Shown in pieces: positions 41,941 through 50,684 of a DNA stretch of 64,000 bases (positions are counted from its first letter, which is position 1; the number at the start of each line of letters is the position of its first letter). The DNA is from Aeromicrobium terrae (GTDB lineage: Bacteria; Actinomycetota; Actinomycetes; Propionibacteriales; Nocardioidaceae). Below the pieces are notes generated by a model. It was not told where the DNA came from, ran no database searches, and worked only from the letters and a program-made list of their open reading frames with translations. The position numbers and the translations under genes are program-made. The stretch is taken from contig NZ_VDUX01000004.1 in the NCBI RefSeq assembly GCF_008039565.1, positions 62,001-126,000 of the forward strand, given 5' to 3'.

Positions 41941-43260
41941 ATGGGTTCCGTGCCTGCCTCCGACACCCAGAAGTCCCTCGACCTCGCCCTGCGCGTGGGC
42001 GAGATGCTGCTGGCCAACGGCGCGGGCGCGGCCGACGTCACCGCGACGATGTCGTCGATCACGCACCACCTCGGGCTGCGGCAGGCCATCGTCGACGTCA
42101 CCTTCACGATGCTGACCATCGCCCACCAGGGCGGCCCGGACGAGGCGCCGATCGCCCTGCGCCGCAACGTCACGCAGCGGGAGATCGACTACGCCGACCT
42201 CACCGCCGTCGACCACCTCGTCGCCGACCTGCTCAGCGACCGCATCACGCGCGACGAGGCGGCCCAGCAGGTGCTGCAGCTGGCGTCGTCCGGCCACCCG
42301 ACGCCGCGATGGGCGGTCACCGTGAGCTGGGGCGTCGTCGGGGCCGGGGTGGCGCTGCTCCTCGGCGGCGACTGGATCGTGCTGCTCGTCGCGGCCCTCG
42401 CAGGCGGGGTGATCGAGGTGCTCCAGCGACGCCTGGCCCGGTTCCGGCTGCCGTTCTTCTACTCGCAGGTGGCGGGCGGGTTGCTGGCGACGCTGCTGGC
42501 CGTGGCCCTCGCCGTCACCGACGTCCCCGTCGATCCCTCGCTCGTGGTGACGGCGAGCATCGTCATGCTGTTGGCCGGCCTCGGCTTCATGGGCGCCATC
42601 CAGGACGCGCTGACCGGCTTCTACCTCACCGCCCAGGCCCGCATCCTCGAGGTGATGATCGCGACGATCGGCATCATCGTGGGCGTCAGCTTCGGTCTCG
42701 CCGTGGGCGACTCGCTCGGCGTCGACCTCGGCCTCGAGCCCGGCCGGTCCGGCCTCTCGCACCTGCCCGGCGTGATCGCCGGCTGCGCGATCACCGCCGG
42801 CGGGTTCGCGTTCAGCGCCTACGCCCCGCGCCGCATCCTGCTGCCGATCGCGCTCATCGCCGGCGTCGGTGGCGCGCTCTACTACACGCTCACGGACCGC
42901 GGCGTCGGTCCGGCGGCCGCCTCCGGCATCGCCGCCGTGGTCATCGGCTTCGTCAGCTACGGCGTGGCCGGCCGCGGCCGCGTTCCACCGCTGGTGATCG
43001 TGGTGTCCTGCATCGTGCCGCTGCTCCCGGGCCTGTCCATCTACCGCGGCCTCTCCCTCCTGGCCGCGGAGAACTACGTCGGCATCATCGCGATGATCAC
43101 GGCGGTCGCCGTCGCGATCTCCCTCGCGGCCGGCGTCATCCTCGGCGAGTACGTCGCGCAGCCGCTCGGTCGCGAGGCCCGACGCCTGGAGCAACGCCTG
43201 GCCGGCCCGCGCCTCGTCGGACCCATCAGAGCCCGTCTGCACAAGCGCTCGGATCGCTAG
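41941..43260 (+). CDS. thrE: Threonine/serine exporter family protein
   Basis: The 439-residue protein has the two ThrE halves: a cytoplasmic N-terminal domain (LALRVGEMLLANGAGAADVTATM, residues 10-120) followed by about ten membrane helices. The SLDLALRVGEMLLANGAG start and the helix SIVMLLAGLGFMGAIQDALTG are characteristic of the YjjP/YjjB-like ThrE family of Corynebacterium. It probably exports Thr or Ser. Its TAG stop shares CTAG (43257-43260) with the convergent NAD-kinase-like gene. Confidence 0.88.
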   Translation: MGSVPASDTQKSLDLALRVGEMLLANGAGAADVTATMSSITHHLGLRQAIVDVTFTMLTIAHQGGPDEAPIALRRNVTQREIDYADLTAVDHLVADLLSDRITRDEAAQQVLQLASSGHPTPRWAVTVSWGVVGAGVALLLGGDWIVLLVAALAGGVIEVLQRRLARFRLPFFYSQVAGGLLATLLAVALAVTDVPVDPSLVVTASIVMLLAGLGFMGAIQDALTGFYLTAQARILEVMIATIGIIVGVSFGLAVGDSLGVDLGLEPGRSGLSHLPGVIAGCAITAGGFAFSAYAPRRILLPIALIAGVGGALYYTLTDRGVGPAAASGIAAVVIGFVSYGVAGRGRVPPLVIVVSCIVPLLPGLSIYRGLSLLAAENYVGIIAMITAVAVAISLAAGVILGEYVAQPLGREARRLEQRLAGPRLVGPIRARLHKRSDR

Positions 43261-44141
43261 CGCACGACCGTTCGCAGGGTGCGCTCAGCGCGCAGCAGCC
43301 GGACCTGCTGCCCCCAGGTCAATGTGATCCGGTCAGCCTCTATGCCGTCGCCGAACACCACCAACGAGTCGGACTCGACCCGCACGGTCAGCGCGTCCTC
43401 CTCGAGGAGGCCCGCCACCAGGTCCGCCCCGGTGGACGGAGACGGCCACGGTTCGCGTACGAACCACGCCAGCGTCGGGTCCGACGGACTCGGCAGCCGG
43501 AGGTCCGGTGCCTGGATCCTCTGGAGGGAGCGGAGCCAGCCGGTCGCACCGGTACCCGTGCCGACGATCATCCCTGACGACGACTGCCGTTCTGTCGTCT
43601 CACGCCAGCTGAGCTCGTATCGCGCCGACTGATGATCAGGTCGGCCCAGAAAGATCTCGTTCAGCGCCGTCAGGGTCTGACCGTCGTCGACGGACGCCTC
43701 CACCATCGTGCGCTCGCACAGCTCGACCCGCCCTGCTGCAGTCGCCTGCAGGAGGTCCGGAACGGCTGCCGGAGAGTGACAGACCAGGACGCCCGCGTTC
43801 ACCATCGGCACCGGATCGACACCTAGCACGCATTGGCCCTCCAGGTACTTCGCGACGTTCGCCACAAGGCCGTCGGGCCCGACGACCACGACGATGTCGT
43901 CGGGCCCAAAGACGAAGCGGTTCAGCTCCGCGCGCTCGACAGCCGCGCGACGCCAGTCGACCGGGATGGCCCGTGCCACTGCGTCCAGCGCCGACTGCGT
44001 CCGCTCGTGACGATCCACCAGCGGGTCGAGGCTCTGACCGCGGCTCTCGAGGAAGAACGCCGCCTGGCCTACGGTCGCGTGCCGTGCGATCAGTTCCTCG
44101 TACTCCGTGGTGCGGCGTACCACCACGACGCGGGGAGTCAT
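43257..44141 (-). CDS. Diverged NAD-kinase-superfamily protein
   Basis: The 294-residue protein follows the NAD/diacylglycerol kinase fold: VVVVGPDGLVANVAKYL (the usual GGDG is GPDG), VLGVDP for the GIN/GVN turn, LNEIFLGR for the conserved NE, and SSGMIVGTGTGATGW for the GD...TPTGSTAY block. Several catalytic and NAD-contact residues are altered, so it may phosphorylate another compound or only bind nucleotide. Its ATG overlaps the stop codon of the restored SPFH frame (ATGA), so it works with the SPFH protein. Typical housekeeping NadK is a different gene, not seen here. Confidence 0.7.
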   Translation of the reverse strand: MTPRVVVVRRTTEYEELIARHATVGQAAFFLESRGQSLDPLVDRHERTQSALDAVARAIPVDWRRAAVERAELNRFVFGPDDIVVVVGPDGLVANVAKYLEGQCVLGVDPVPMVNAGVLVCHSPAAVPDLLQATAAGRVELCERTMVEASVDDGQTLTALNEIFLGRPDHQSARYELSWRETTERQSSSGMIVGTGTGATGWLRSLQRIQAPDLRLPSPSDPTLAWFVREPWPSPSTGADLVAGLLEEDALTVRVESDSLVVFGDGIEADRITLTWGQQVRLLRAERTLRTVVR

Positions 44142-45137
44142 CGCTCTGCCGTCGCAAGTCGGGCCATCAGCCCGGTGAGCAGATCAGGCGTGATCGTGAC
44201 CTGACCGATCTCGGGCAGGTGGCCTGCGACCCCGCATCGCAAGCGCGAGGACGAGCTCCTGGGGGACGCCGTCGTAGGCAGCCATGCGCGCCCGCTCGTT
44301 CTCGGCCTCGGCGGCGCCGGTCAGACGCTCCGCCTCCGCACGAGTCTCGGCGAGGGTCGCGATGCGTTGCGCCTTCGCCTCGGTCGCGATCTGCTCAGCG
44401 GCCGCAGCCTCCTCAGCCTCACGGCGCGCGTTGGCTCCATTCTCCTCGATCAGTTGCTGGCGCCGGCGCGCGAGCTCGATCTCGTTGGCGAGCTCGTTCT
44501 CGCCGATCGCTGCCTCGCGCTCGACCGCGAGCGCCCGACGTTCGAAGGTGGCCTTGTCCGCCTCCTGCTGGATCGCCTCGCGCGCCGGCGTCTGCAACGC
44601 CTTCTCGACGTCGGGCTCCGGCCGGACCAGCGAGATCCGCACCCCGATCACCTCGACGCCAACCGACCGGAGTCGTTCGTCAGATCGCATGGCGGCGAGG
44701 ACGCGTGTACGCACCTCGTCCGGGTCGACCGCCAGAGCCTCGGCCAGGCTCAGCCCGGCGAAAGCCGAGGTCGCCGCCGCGACCGTTCCCCCGGTGATCA
44801 TGCTGCCCACGACCTCGAGCGGGTTCTCCGTCCACAGACCGCTGCGCAGATCGACGGAGAAGTCGACGCGTGCGGCGGCCAGCTCCGGCTCGGCGAACCG
44901 GAAGGAGACGGTCAGCGGGACGGCGATCTGGTGAAGGTCCGACGTGCGAACCGGGACCAGCAGGGTGTGCTCGCGGTCCTCGACGGGCACCTCGCTGATG
45001 GCGGCGCTCATCGGTCGGAACCAGAACGCCGCGCCGGCACCGCTGTGTCGCCGACGACCGCCGCTGAGGTGCAGCAGGTGCCCGGTAGCCGTGGTACGGA
45101 CGTGCCGGGCGAAGGGGTAGTTCGTGATGGTGGCCAT
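44138..45137 (-). pseudogene. SPFH-domain protein with an apparent +1 frameshift near the C-terminus
   Basis: From ATG 45137 (GCGAGG upstream) the frame encodes an SPFH/band-7 domain (about 1-180; DREHTLLVPVRTSDLHQIAVPLTV) and a long coiled coil rich in Glu, Ala and Arg (about 185-290). It then reads through ALAMRG into a basic tail and stops at 44184. Removing one base from the four-C run at 44230-44233 restores a frame that continues VAGHLPEIGQVTITPDLL and ends with a TGA overlapping the next ATG. That tail is the usual end of such proteins. No N-terminal membrane helix is visible. The change is a sequencing error, a real mutation or recoding. Confidence 0.75.
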
Positions 45138-45160
45138 GTTCGGGCCTCGCTTCCTGAAGT

Positions 45161-45216
45161 TTATCGTTAGTTTGACGATAAGCCTCCGTTCCATTTCTTG
45201 TCAAGATGACGATAAG
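45161..45216. promoter_or_regulatory. Operator repeats between the SPFH and Nudix-regulator genes
   Basis: TTATCGT (45161-45167) and ACGATAA (45175-45181) form a palindrome with 7-base spacing. TGACGATAAG occurs twice as a direct repeat, at 45173-45182 and 45207-45216. The second copy is directly upstream of the TATGCT -10 box of the Nudix gene, where binding would repress it. Confidence 0.7.
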
Positions 45217-45220
45217 TACC

Positions 45221-45226
45221 TATGCT
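45221..45226 (+). promoter_or_regulatory. -10 box of the Nudix regulator gene, predicted leaderless
   Basis: TATGCT lies 6 bases before GTG 45233. Confidence 0.6.
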
Positions 45227-45232
45227 CAGAAC

Positions 45233-45904
45233 GTGAGCCACCCGCCGTTCGCCGTCACTGTCGACCTGGTCGTGCTGACAATCCGGGAGTCCGAGCTGTG
45301 CGTGCTCCTCGTACAGCGCGGCGAGGAGCCCTTCTCCGGTCAGTGGGCTCTGCCCGGAGGGTTCGTCCTGGTCGACGAGGACATCGAGGCCGCCGCCTAC
45401 CGCGAGCTGGCCGAGGAAACCGGCGTGTCCGAAGGCCTGCACCTCGAGCAGCTCGCCTCCTACGGGGCGCCCGACCGTGACCCGAGGATGCGCACCGTGA
45501 GCGTGGCCTGGCTGGCACTGGCGCCGGAGCTCGCCGAACCGGTGGCCGGAACGGACGCCGCACACGCCGAGTGGGTGCCCGTCGCTGAGACAGGCCTTTT
45601 GACGCTGGCCTTCGATCACGAGCGCATCCTCGCGGACGGATTGGAGCGCGCTCGGGCGAAGATCGAGTACTCGCCCCTGGCCGCCGCCTTCTGCCCAACG
45701 GAGTTCACGGTCGGGCAGCTGCGGAAGGTCTACGAGGCGGTCTGGGGGCATTCGCTGGATCCGCGGAACTTCCACAGGAAGGTCACCCGGACCGAAGGCT
45801 TCCTGAGCGAGACGGGTGGCACATCCACGATCGACGGAGGTCGACCCGCGAAGCTCTACCGGGCTGGGACGCGCGCGATGCTCAATCCTCCGATCAGACG
45901 CTGA
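45233..45904 (+). CDS. Nudix-domain transcriptional regulator (NrtR-like)
   Basis: The 223-residue protein combines an N-terminal Nudix domain (WALPGGFVLVDEDIEAAAYRELAEETGV) with a C-terminal winged helix (FTVGQLRKVYEAVWGHSLDPRNFHRKVTRTEGFL), the architecture of NrtR and related regulators, which sense ADP-ribose or sugar metabolites through the Nudix domain. The start at GTG 45233 fits the leaderless spacing; an ATG at 45206 lies inside the operator. It is divergent from the SPFH and NAD-kinase-like genes, with shared operator repeats, so it probably regulates them and itself. Confidence 0.85.
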   Translation: MSHPPFAVTVDLVVLTIRESELCVLLVQRGEEPFSGQWALPGGFVLVDEDIEAAAYRELAEETGVSEGLHLEQLASYGAPDRDPRMRTVSVAWLALAPELAEPVAGTDAAHAEWVPVAETGLLTLAFDHERILADGLERARAKIEYSPLAAAFCPTEFTVGQLRKVYEAVWGHSLDPRNFHRKVTRTEGFLSETGGTSTIDGGRPAKLYRAGTRAMLNPPIRR

Positions 45905-45906
45905 GC

Positions 45907-45922
45907 GCGATCGGTCGATCGC
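45907..45922. terminator. Small hairpin after the Nudix regulator gene
   Basis: GCGATC-GGTC-GATCGC directly after the stop codon; short, without a T-run, so a weak candidate. The rest of 45923-45992 holds only the ribosome site of the next gene. Confidence 0.3.
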
Positions 45923-45992
45923 CAAGGTCCTGATGCTCGGAAACGCCTGCTCAGGAGCCCACCCGATGGGATGATCGGCGCCAGGAGAGCAG

Positions 45993-47099
45993 ATGAGGCG
46001 CCGAATCTCAGGACGTATCGGGGTGCTTGCCGTCGTGCCCTTCTTCCGCCGTCTCGGATTCCACGTCCGGCGGCTCACCGGCGGAGTGGATCACTCGTTC
46101 TTCGTCCGGCTGTTCGGCGCGCTCGCCGCGATCGTGCTGACCGCGTCCGTGCTCGTCGCCCTGTCCGAGGGGCCACGCGACGACGTCGGCGGGTTCTTCC
46201 GCAAGGTCGGCACGAGCATCTACTGGGCCGTCACGACCGTGATGGGCTCCGGCGACGCGTCCTACGTCACCACGCCCGGCGGCTTCATCATCAGCTGGCT
46301 GCTGGTGCTCTTCGGCGTCGCCATCGTCGGCGTCATCACCGCTGCCCTCGTGGGCTTCGTCATCGACTTCATCCTCAAGGAGGGGCAGGGCATGGGCGCT
46401 TCGGGATATCGCGACCACATCGTCGTCTGCGGATGGAACTCCACGGCTCGCGAGCTGATCGCCGAGCTCAGCACCGACGAGTACACGACCAAGGTCGTCG
46501 TGGTGCACGACTCGGACAAGAACCCGGCCGGCAGCGGGGTCTACTTCGTCAACGGCGACATCACCAACGCCGACGACCTGCGCCGGGCCGGCATCGAGGA
46601 GGCGATGGCCGCGATCGTCTGCCCCGCCGACGCCAGCAACGGCGCGGACATGCGGTCGATCCTCACCTGCATGGCCATCGGCGCCATCGCCCCGACGGTG
46701 CGCACCGTCGTGGAGGTGAACAACCCCGAGCACGTCGACCACTTCCTCCGCGCCAACGCCGACGAGGTCGTCGTGACGTCGCGCATCGCGTCCCGGCTGC
46801 TCGCCCGCTCGTCGCTCTACCCGGGCCTGGCGCAGCTGGTCACCGACATCGTGTCCGGCGGAGAGGGGTCCGAGCTCTACCGCGTGGAGATCCCCGACGA
46901 GTGCATCGGCCTGACGCTCGACGAGCTGTCCGCCCGCCTGCGCAGCGACCACAGCGCGACCTTGCTGGGCGTGAACCGCGACGGCGTCGCGTTCGTGAAC
47001 CCGCCCTCCGACTTCCGGCTGGAGCGCGGCGACGACGCGGTCGTGGTGGCCGAGTCGCTCGGCACCCTCGCTCCGCTGAGGATGTCGCACGACGACTGA
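45993..47099 (+). CDS. Potassium channel family protein with RCK domain
   Basis: The 368-residue protein has two membrane segments (about 37-57 and 98-122) around a pore loop with the filter TTVMGSGDASY (81-91; TxGxGD variant), then an RCK N-terminal Rossmann domain (HIVVCGWNSTARELIAEL, GDITNADDLRRAG) and an RCK-C domain. It is an MthK-like two-TM channel gated by a ligand. The filter MGSGD differs from the usual VGYGD, as in several bacterial TrkA_N-linked channels, so ion selectivity is uncertain. ATG 45993 follows AGGAGA. Confidence 0.85.
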   Translation: MRRRISGRIGVLAVVPFFRRLGFHVRRLTGGVDHSFFVRLFGALAAIVLTASVLVALSEGPRDDVGGFFRKVGTSIYWAVTTVMGSGDASYVTTPGGFIISWLLVLFGVAIVGVITAALVGFVIDFILKEGQGMGASGYRDHIVVCGWNSTARELIAELSTDEYTTKVVVVHDSDKNPAGSGVYFVNGDITNADDLRRAGIEEAMAAIVCPADASNGADMRSILTCMAIGAIAPTVRTVVEVNNPEHVDHFLRANADEVVVTSRIASRLLARSSLYPGLAQLVTDIVSGGEGSELYRVEIPDECIGLTLDELSARLRSDHSATLLGVNRDGVAFVNPPSDFRLERGDDAVVVAESLGTLAPLRMSHDD

Positions 47100-47160
47100 C
47101 CGAGTGCTCCTTCGTACCTGGTGGTAGTAAGTACCCAAGGTCTACGGGCAAGGAGCCGGC

Positions 47161-48309
47161 ATGAGACTTCACCTGACCGAGGAGGACGCCGCCTTCCGCG
47201 AGGAGATGCGCGAGTTCTTCACCACCCAGGTCCCGCAACACATCCGCGACACCGTCGCCGCTCGCCGCGAGCTCAGCAAGGAGCAGATGGTCGAGTCGAT
47301 GCAGGTGCTCAACGCGGCCGGACTCGCTGTGCCGGGCTGGCCGGTCGAGTGGGGCGGCAAGGACTGGACCCCGCTCCAGCGGCACATCTGGCACGAGGAG
47401 CTGCAGCTCGCGAACGTCCCGCAGCCGCTCGCCTTCAACGCGGGCATGATCGGCCCGGTCATCGCCGCGTTCGGCTCGCAGGAGATGAAGGAGCGGTTCC
47501 TGCCGAAGACCGCCAACCTCGACATCTGGTGGTCGCAGGGCTTCTCCGAGCCCGACGCCGGGTCCGACCTCGCGTCGCTGCGCTGCGCCGCCGTCCGCGA
47601 CGGTGAGGAGTACGTCGTCAACGGGCAGAAGACCTGGACGACGCTCGGCCAGTACGGCGACTGGATCTTCACCCTGGTCCGCACCAACCCGGAGGCCGAG
47701 AAGAAGCAGGCCGGCATCTCGATGCTCCTCATCGACATGACCGACCCGGGGGTCACGGTCCGGCCGATCGAGCTGATCGACGGCAGCGTCGAGGTGAACG
47801 AGGTGTTCTTCGAGGACGTCCGCGTCCCCGCCGAGAACCTCGTCGGCGAGGAGAACAAGGGCTGGACCTACGCCAAGTTCCTGCTCGGCAACGAGCGCGT
47901 CGGCGTCGCGCCGGTGGGTGCCACCAAGCGGATGCTGGCGCAGGCCAAGGAGCACGCCGACCTCGACGACGTCCTCGTGGCCAGCCGCATCGCCGAGCTG
48001 GAGAACGAGCTGATGGCGCTCGAGCTCACCGCGCTCCGCGTCGTCGCCCACTCCGCCGACGGCAAGCCGCACCCCGCGTCCTCGGTGCTCAAGCTGAAGG
48101 GCAGCGAGCTGCAGCAGGAGGTCACCGAGCTGATCGTCGACCTCGCCGGCCCGATGTCACTGGCGTCCGGCGCCGGTGATGGGTCCGACGTCCCCGACTG
48201 GGCCCGGGTCGCCACTCCGGGCTACCTGAACTTCCGCAAGGCCTCCATCTACGGCGGCTCGAACGAGGTCCAGCGTCAGATCATCGCCGGCACGATCCTG
48301 GGACTGTGA
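47161..48309 (+). CDS. Acyl-CoA dehydrogenase, first subunit
   Basis: The 382-residue flavoenzyme shows WWSQGFSEPDAGSDLASLRCAA, VNGQKTWTTLGQYGDW, KGWTYAKFLLGNERVG and the C-terminal YGGSNEVQRQIIAGTILGL, the usual FadE blocks. It has the pattern of one partner of an alpha2beta2 pair (similar to pimeloyl-CoA or steroid side-chain FadE enzymes). AAGGAG precedes ATG 47161. The second gene starts 7 bases after the stop. The substrate is not evident. Confidence 0.9.
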   Translation: MRLHLTEEDAAFREEMREFFTTQVPQHIRDTVAARRELSKEQMVESMQVLNAAGLAVPGWPVEWGGKDWTPLQRHIWHEELQLANVPQPLAFNAGMIGPVIAAFGSQEMKERFLPKTANLDIWWSQGFSEPDAGSDLASLRCAAVRDGEEYVVNGQKTWTTLGQYGDWIFTLVRTNPEAEKKQAGISMLLIDMTDPGVTVRPIELIDGSVEVNEVFFEDVRVPAENLVGEENKGWTYAKFLLGNERVGVAPVGATKRMLAQAKEHADLDDVLVASRIAELENELMALELTALRVVAHSADGKPHPASSVLKLKGSELQQEVTELIVDLAGPMSLASGAGDGSDVPDWARVATPGYLNFRKASIYGGSNEVQRQIIAGTILGL

Positions 48310-48316
48310 GGTAGTC

Positions 48317-49438
48317 ATGGACTTCACCCTTGACGACGAGCAAGAGGCCCTCCGGGACGCCGTGCGCGGCCTGCTGGGCAAGGCGTACGACTCCTCGGAG
48401 ACGCGCCGCGAGGTCACGAAGCAGGACCCCGGCTTCGGCGAGGACACCTGGCAGCGGCTCGCGGAGATGGGCGTCCTCGGTCTACCGTTCGCCGAGTCCG
48501 ACGGCGGCATGGGCGCCGGACCGGTGGAGGTGTCGATCGTGGCCGAGGAGGTCGGGCGCGTCCTCGCGCCCGAGCCGTTCATCGAGACGGTGGTGCTGGC
48601 CGGCGGCATCGTCGCCGCCGCGGGCACCGACGAGCAGCGCGCCGACGTGCTCGGCCGGGTGGCCGAGGGCTCGCTGATCCTGGCCGCCGCGCTCAAGGAG
48701 ATCGGCGAGCCGGTCACGGCGTCGCAGTCCGGCGACGGCTGGACGCTGTCCGGCTCCAAGGAGCCGGTCCTCCACGGCGAGCGCGCCGACGCGTTCGTGG
48801 TCAGCGCAAAGACCGACGCCGGTACCGGCCTGTTCCTCGTCGAGGGCGACGCGTCGGGCCTCACCCGCACGGGCTACCGCACCCACGACGGCGGCCGGGC
48901 CGCGCACGTCGCGTTCGACGGCACGTCGGCCACCCCGCTCGGCGACGTCTCGGCCGACCAGGCCGGCGTCCTCGAGACCGCGGTGGCGAGCGCGCAGGTC
49001 GCGTACTGCCACGAGGCCGTCGGCGCGATGACCGTCGCGCTGAACACCACCGTCGAGTACCTCAAGACCCGCAAGCAGTTCGGGGTGCCGCTCAAGACGT
49101 TCCAGGCGCTCACGTTCCGCGCGGCCGACATGTACGTGTCGATGGAGCTGGTGCGCAGCGTGGCCAGCTGGGCGACGCTCGTGCTGACTGACGAGCCCAC
49201 CCGGGCGCTCGAGGCGGCGTCGCGCGCGAAGCTGCAGGTCAGCACGTCCGGCCGGCACATCGGCCAGGAGGCCATCCAGCTGCACGGCGGCATCGGCATG
49301 ACGGCCGAGTACTCGGTCGGCCACTACACCAGCCGGCTCACCGCGATCGACCACTGGCTCGGCGGCGGTGCGGACCACCTCAAGCGGCTGGCGTCCTCGG
49401 TCGGCGACCACGAGGTCGTGGAGCCGCTCCCGGAGTGA
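48317..49438 (+). CDS. Acyl-CoA dehydrogenase, second subunit
   Basis: The 373-residue protein is a more diverged acyl-CoA dehydrogenase: MDFTLDDEQEALRDAVRGLL, GMGAGPVEVSIVAEEVGR, RKQFGVPLKTFQALTFRAADM and IQLHGGIGMTAEYSVGHY are family blocks. The catalytic base found in the first subunit (near GGSNE) is not in the usual place, which fits a heteromeric enzyme in which only one active site works. It is expressed with the upstream gene. Confidence 0.9.
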   Translation: MDFTLDDEQEALRDAVRGLLGKAYDSSETRREVTKQDPGFGEDTWQRLAEMGVLGLPFAESDGGMGAGPVEVSIVAEEVGRVLAPEPFIETVVLAGGIVAAAGTDEQRADVLGRVAEGSLILAAALKEIGEPVTASQSGDGWTLSGSKEPVLHGERADAFVVSAKTDAGTGLFLVEGDASGLTRTGYRTHDGGRAAHVAFDGTSATPLGDVSADQAGVLETAVASAQVAYCHEAVGAMTVALNTTVEYLKTRKQFGVPLKTFQALTFRAADMYVSMELVRSVASWATLVLTDEPTRALEAASRAKLQVSTSGRHIGQEAIQLHGGIGMTAEYSVGHYTSRLTAIDHWLGGGADHLKRLASSVGDHEVVEPLPE

Positions 49439-49439
49439 T

Positions 49440-50213
49440 CTAGGCGCAGGTGACGCCGGTCGGCTTGGCCGGCGGGCCACTGCCGAGCGCCGACGTGATC
49501 AGCGCGAGCACCACGGGGTCGGACGTGAGCTGGGTGTGCTGGGTCAGCGCGTCCGGGCACAGCTCCTGGACCGTCAGGTTCAGGGCGCCCGTCAGCTCGG
49601 CCGTGCCGATCGGGGTGACGGCCGCGTCCGTCGTCGACGAGACGGTGATGAAGCGGGGCCCAGACGGCGTCTCGTCACCCTCGTTCAGGTCCTTCATCAG
49701 GTCGCTGTCCGGCGCGAGCTGCTGGCACGCCTTGGGGCAGCGGTCCGGATGCTCCACCTGGGCTCGCGCGGCCAGCTCGGTGCCATGGTGCGGTGAGCCG
49801 ATCGTCAGCACGCGCCGGGCGATGCGGTCGCCGCCGTACTTCTTGACCCACAGCCGGGCGACGATCCCGCCCTCGGAGTAGCCCACGACGTCGAGCGACG
49901 GGGCGTGGGTGCGCCGCAGCGTCTTCCGGGCGACGCGCCCGAGGTTGGCCGCCTGGCCACGCATGTCTCCCGTGCCCTGCGCCTTCGGCGCCACCTCCAC
50001 GACGTCGCGACCGTCGGCCTTCAGTGCCGAGATCACGAGGGACAGCGACTCCATCCGACCGCCGTACCCGGGCACCACCAGCACCGGACCCCGGTCGTCC
50101 TGCGCCACCGGCGTCTTGTTGCGGTCGGCCACGACGAGGACGCCGCCCACCACGACGGCGGCGACCGCCATCACGAGGACGGCGGTCAGCAGGGTTCGTC
50201 GCCTGGAGTGCAC
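49440..50213 (-). CDS. Secreted or membrane-anchored lipase/esterase
   Basis: The 257-residue protein has an N-terminal membrane/signal segment (about 9-29), then GPVLVVPGYGGRMESL (oxyanion region), and the nucleophile elbow VVGYSEGGIVARLW, with IGSPHHGTELAAR following, as in class-2 and PGAP1-like triacylglycerol lipases. Paired cysteines (PDRCPKACQQ, QELCPD, VTCA) suggest disulfides and an extracytoplasmic location. It lies convergent to the acyl-CoA dehydrogenase pair. Confidence 0.82.
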   Translation of the reverse strand: MHSRRRTLLTAVLVMAVAAVVVGGVLVVADRNKTPVAQDDRGPVLVVPGYGGRMESLSLVISALKADGRDVVEVAPKAQGTGDMRGQAANLGRVARKTLRRTHAPSLDVVGYSEGGIVARLWVKKYGGDRIARRVLTIGSPHHGTELAARAQVEHPDRCPKACQQLAPDSDLMKDLNEGDETPSGPRFITVSSTTDAAVTPIGTAELTGALNLTVQELCPDALTQHTQLTSDPVVLALITSALGSGPPAKPTGVTCA

Positions 50214-50257
50214 GGGTCTATCGTGCCGGGTCCGGGCAATCCGCGCCGGAACGCGAA

Positions 50258-50350
50258 GGACCCCTCGCGCACCCGACAGAGGTCACTGACCCTTGCTGCC
50301 TTCCGGCCCTGGGGGAGTTGGGTGATGTGTCGCCGCGCGAGGGGCTGTGC
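50258..50350 (-). ncRNA. ffs: Signal recognition particle RNA (4.5S, small type)
   Basis: On the minus strand, GGGCCGGAAGGCAGCAAGGG at 50288-50307 is the conserved SRP RNA domain IV with the GGAA tetraloop. Outer arms (AGCCCCTCGCGC and GCGCGAGGGGTCC) close the hairpin. Length is about 93 bases. TACGAT just upstream on the minus strand may be its -10 box. It lies next to tRNA-Ser, as in mycobacteria. Confidence 0.92.
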
Positions 50351-50410
50351 CCATCGTACGGGGCGTGCCCGATGTGATCGAGTGCGGCCCGGGCCGGTAT
50401 CCTCGCCCGC

Positions 50411-50495
50411 GGAGGATTCGCATAGTGGCCTAGTGCGCTCGCTTGGAAAGCGGGTTGAGTGAAAGCTCTCAGGGGTTCGAATCCCCTATCCTCCG
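50411..50495 (+). tRNA. tRNA-Ser (anticodon GGA)
   Basis: GGAGGAT pairs with ATCCTCC, anticodon loop CTTGGAAAG gives GGA, and a long variable arm (GTTGAGTGAAAGCTCTC) is present. CCA is not encoded. Confidence 0.95.
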
Positions 50496-50610
50496 CCGAG
50501 ACGCAGCGAGCCTGGCTACCTAGGGGCGCTCCCCACCTGCGCTGGTGATGTGAAAAACGAGCCGGCGGAGGTTTACCGACGCCCCGCAGCGGCTCGAGGT
50601 TCGCAACATG

Positions 50611-50684
50611 TGACGCCGAAAGCGTCAAGAGCGTCGAATAACGCCCTGAGCGTCACAAACCGCGAAGACGAAACCGCGAAGACC
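50611..50684. repeat. Hairpin and 14-bp tandem repeat after the PAP2 gene
   Basis: TGACGC-CGAAA-GCGTCA at 50611-50627 is a small hairpin. AAACCGCGAAGACG is repeated in tandem at 50657-50670 and 50671-50684 (last base differs), directly after the PAP2 stop codon. The rest of the gap 50496-50683 shows nothing clear. Confidence 0.6.
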
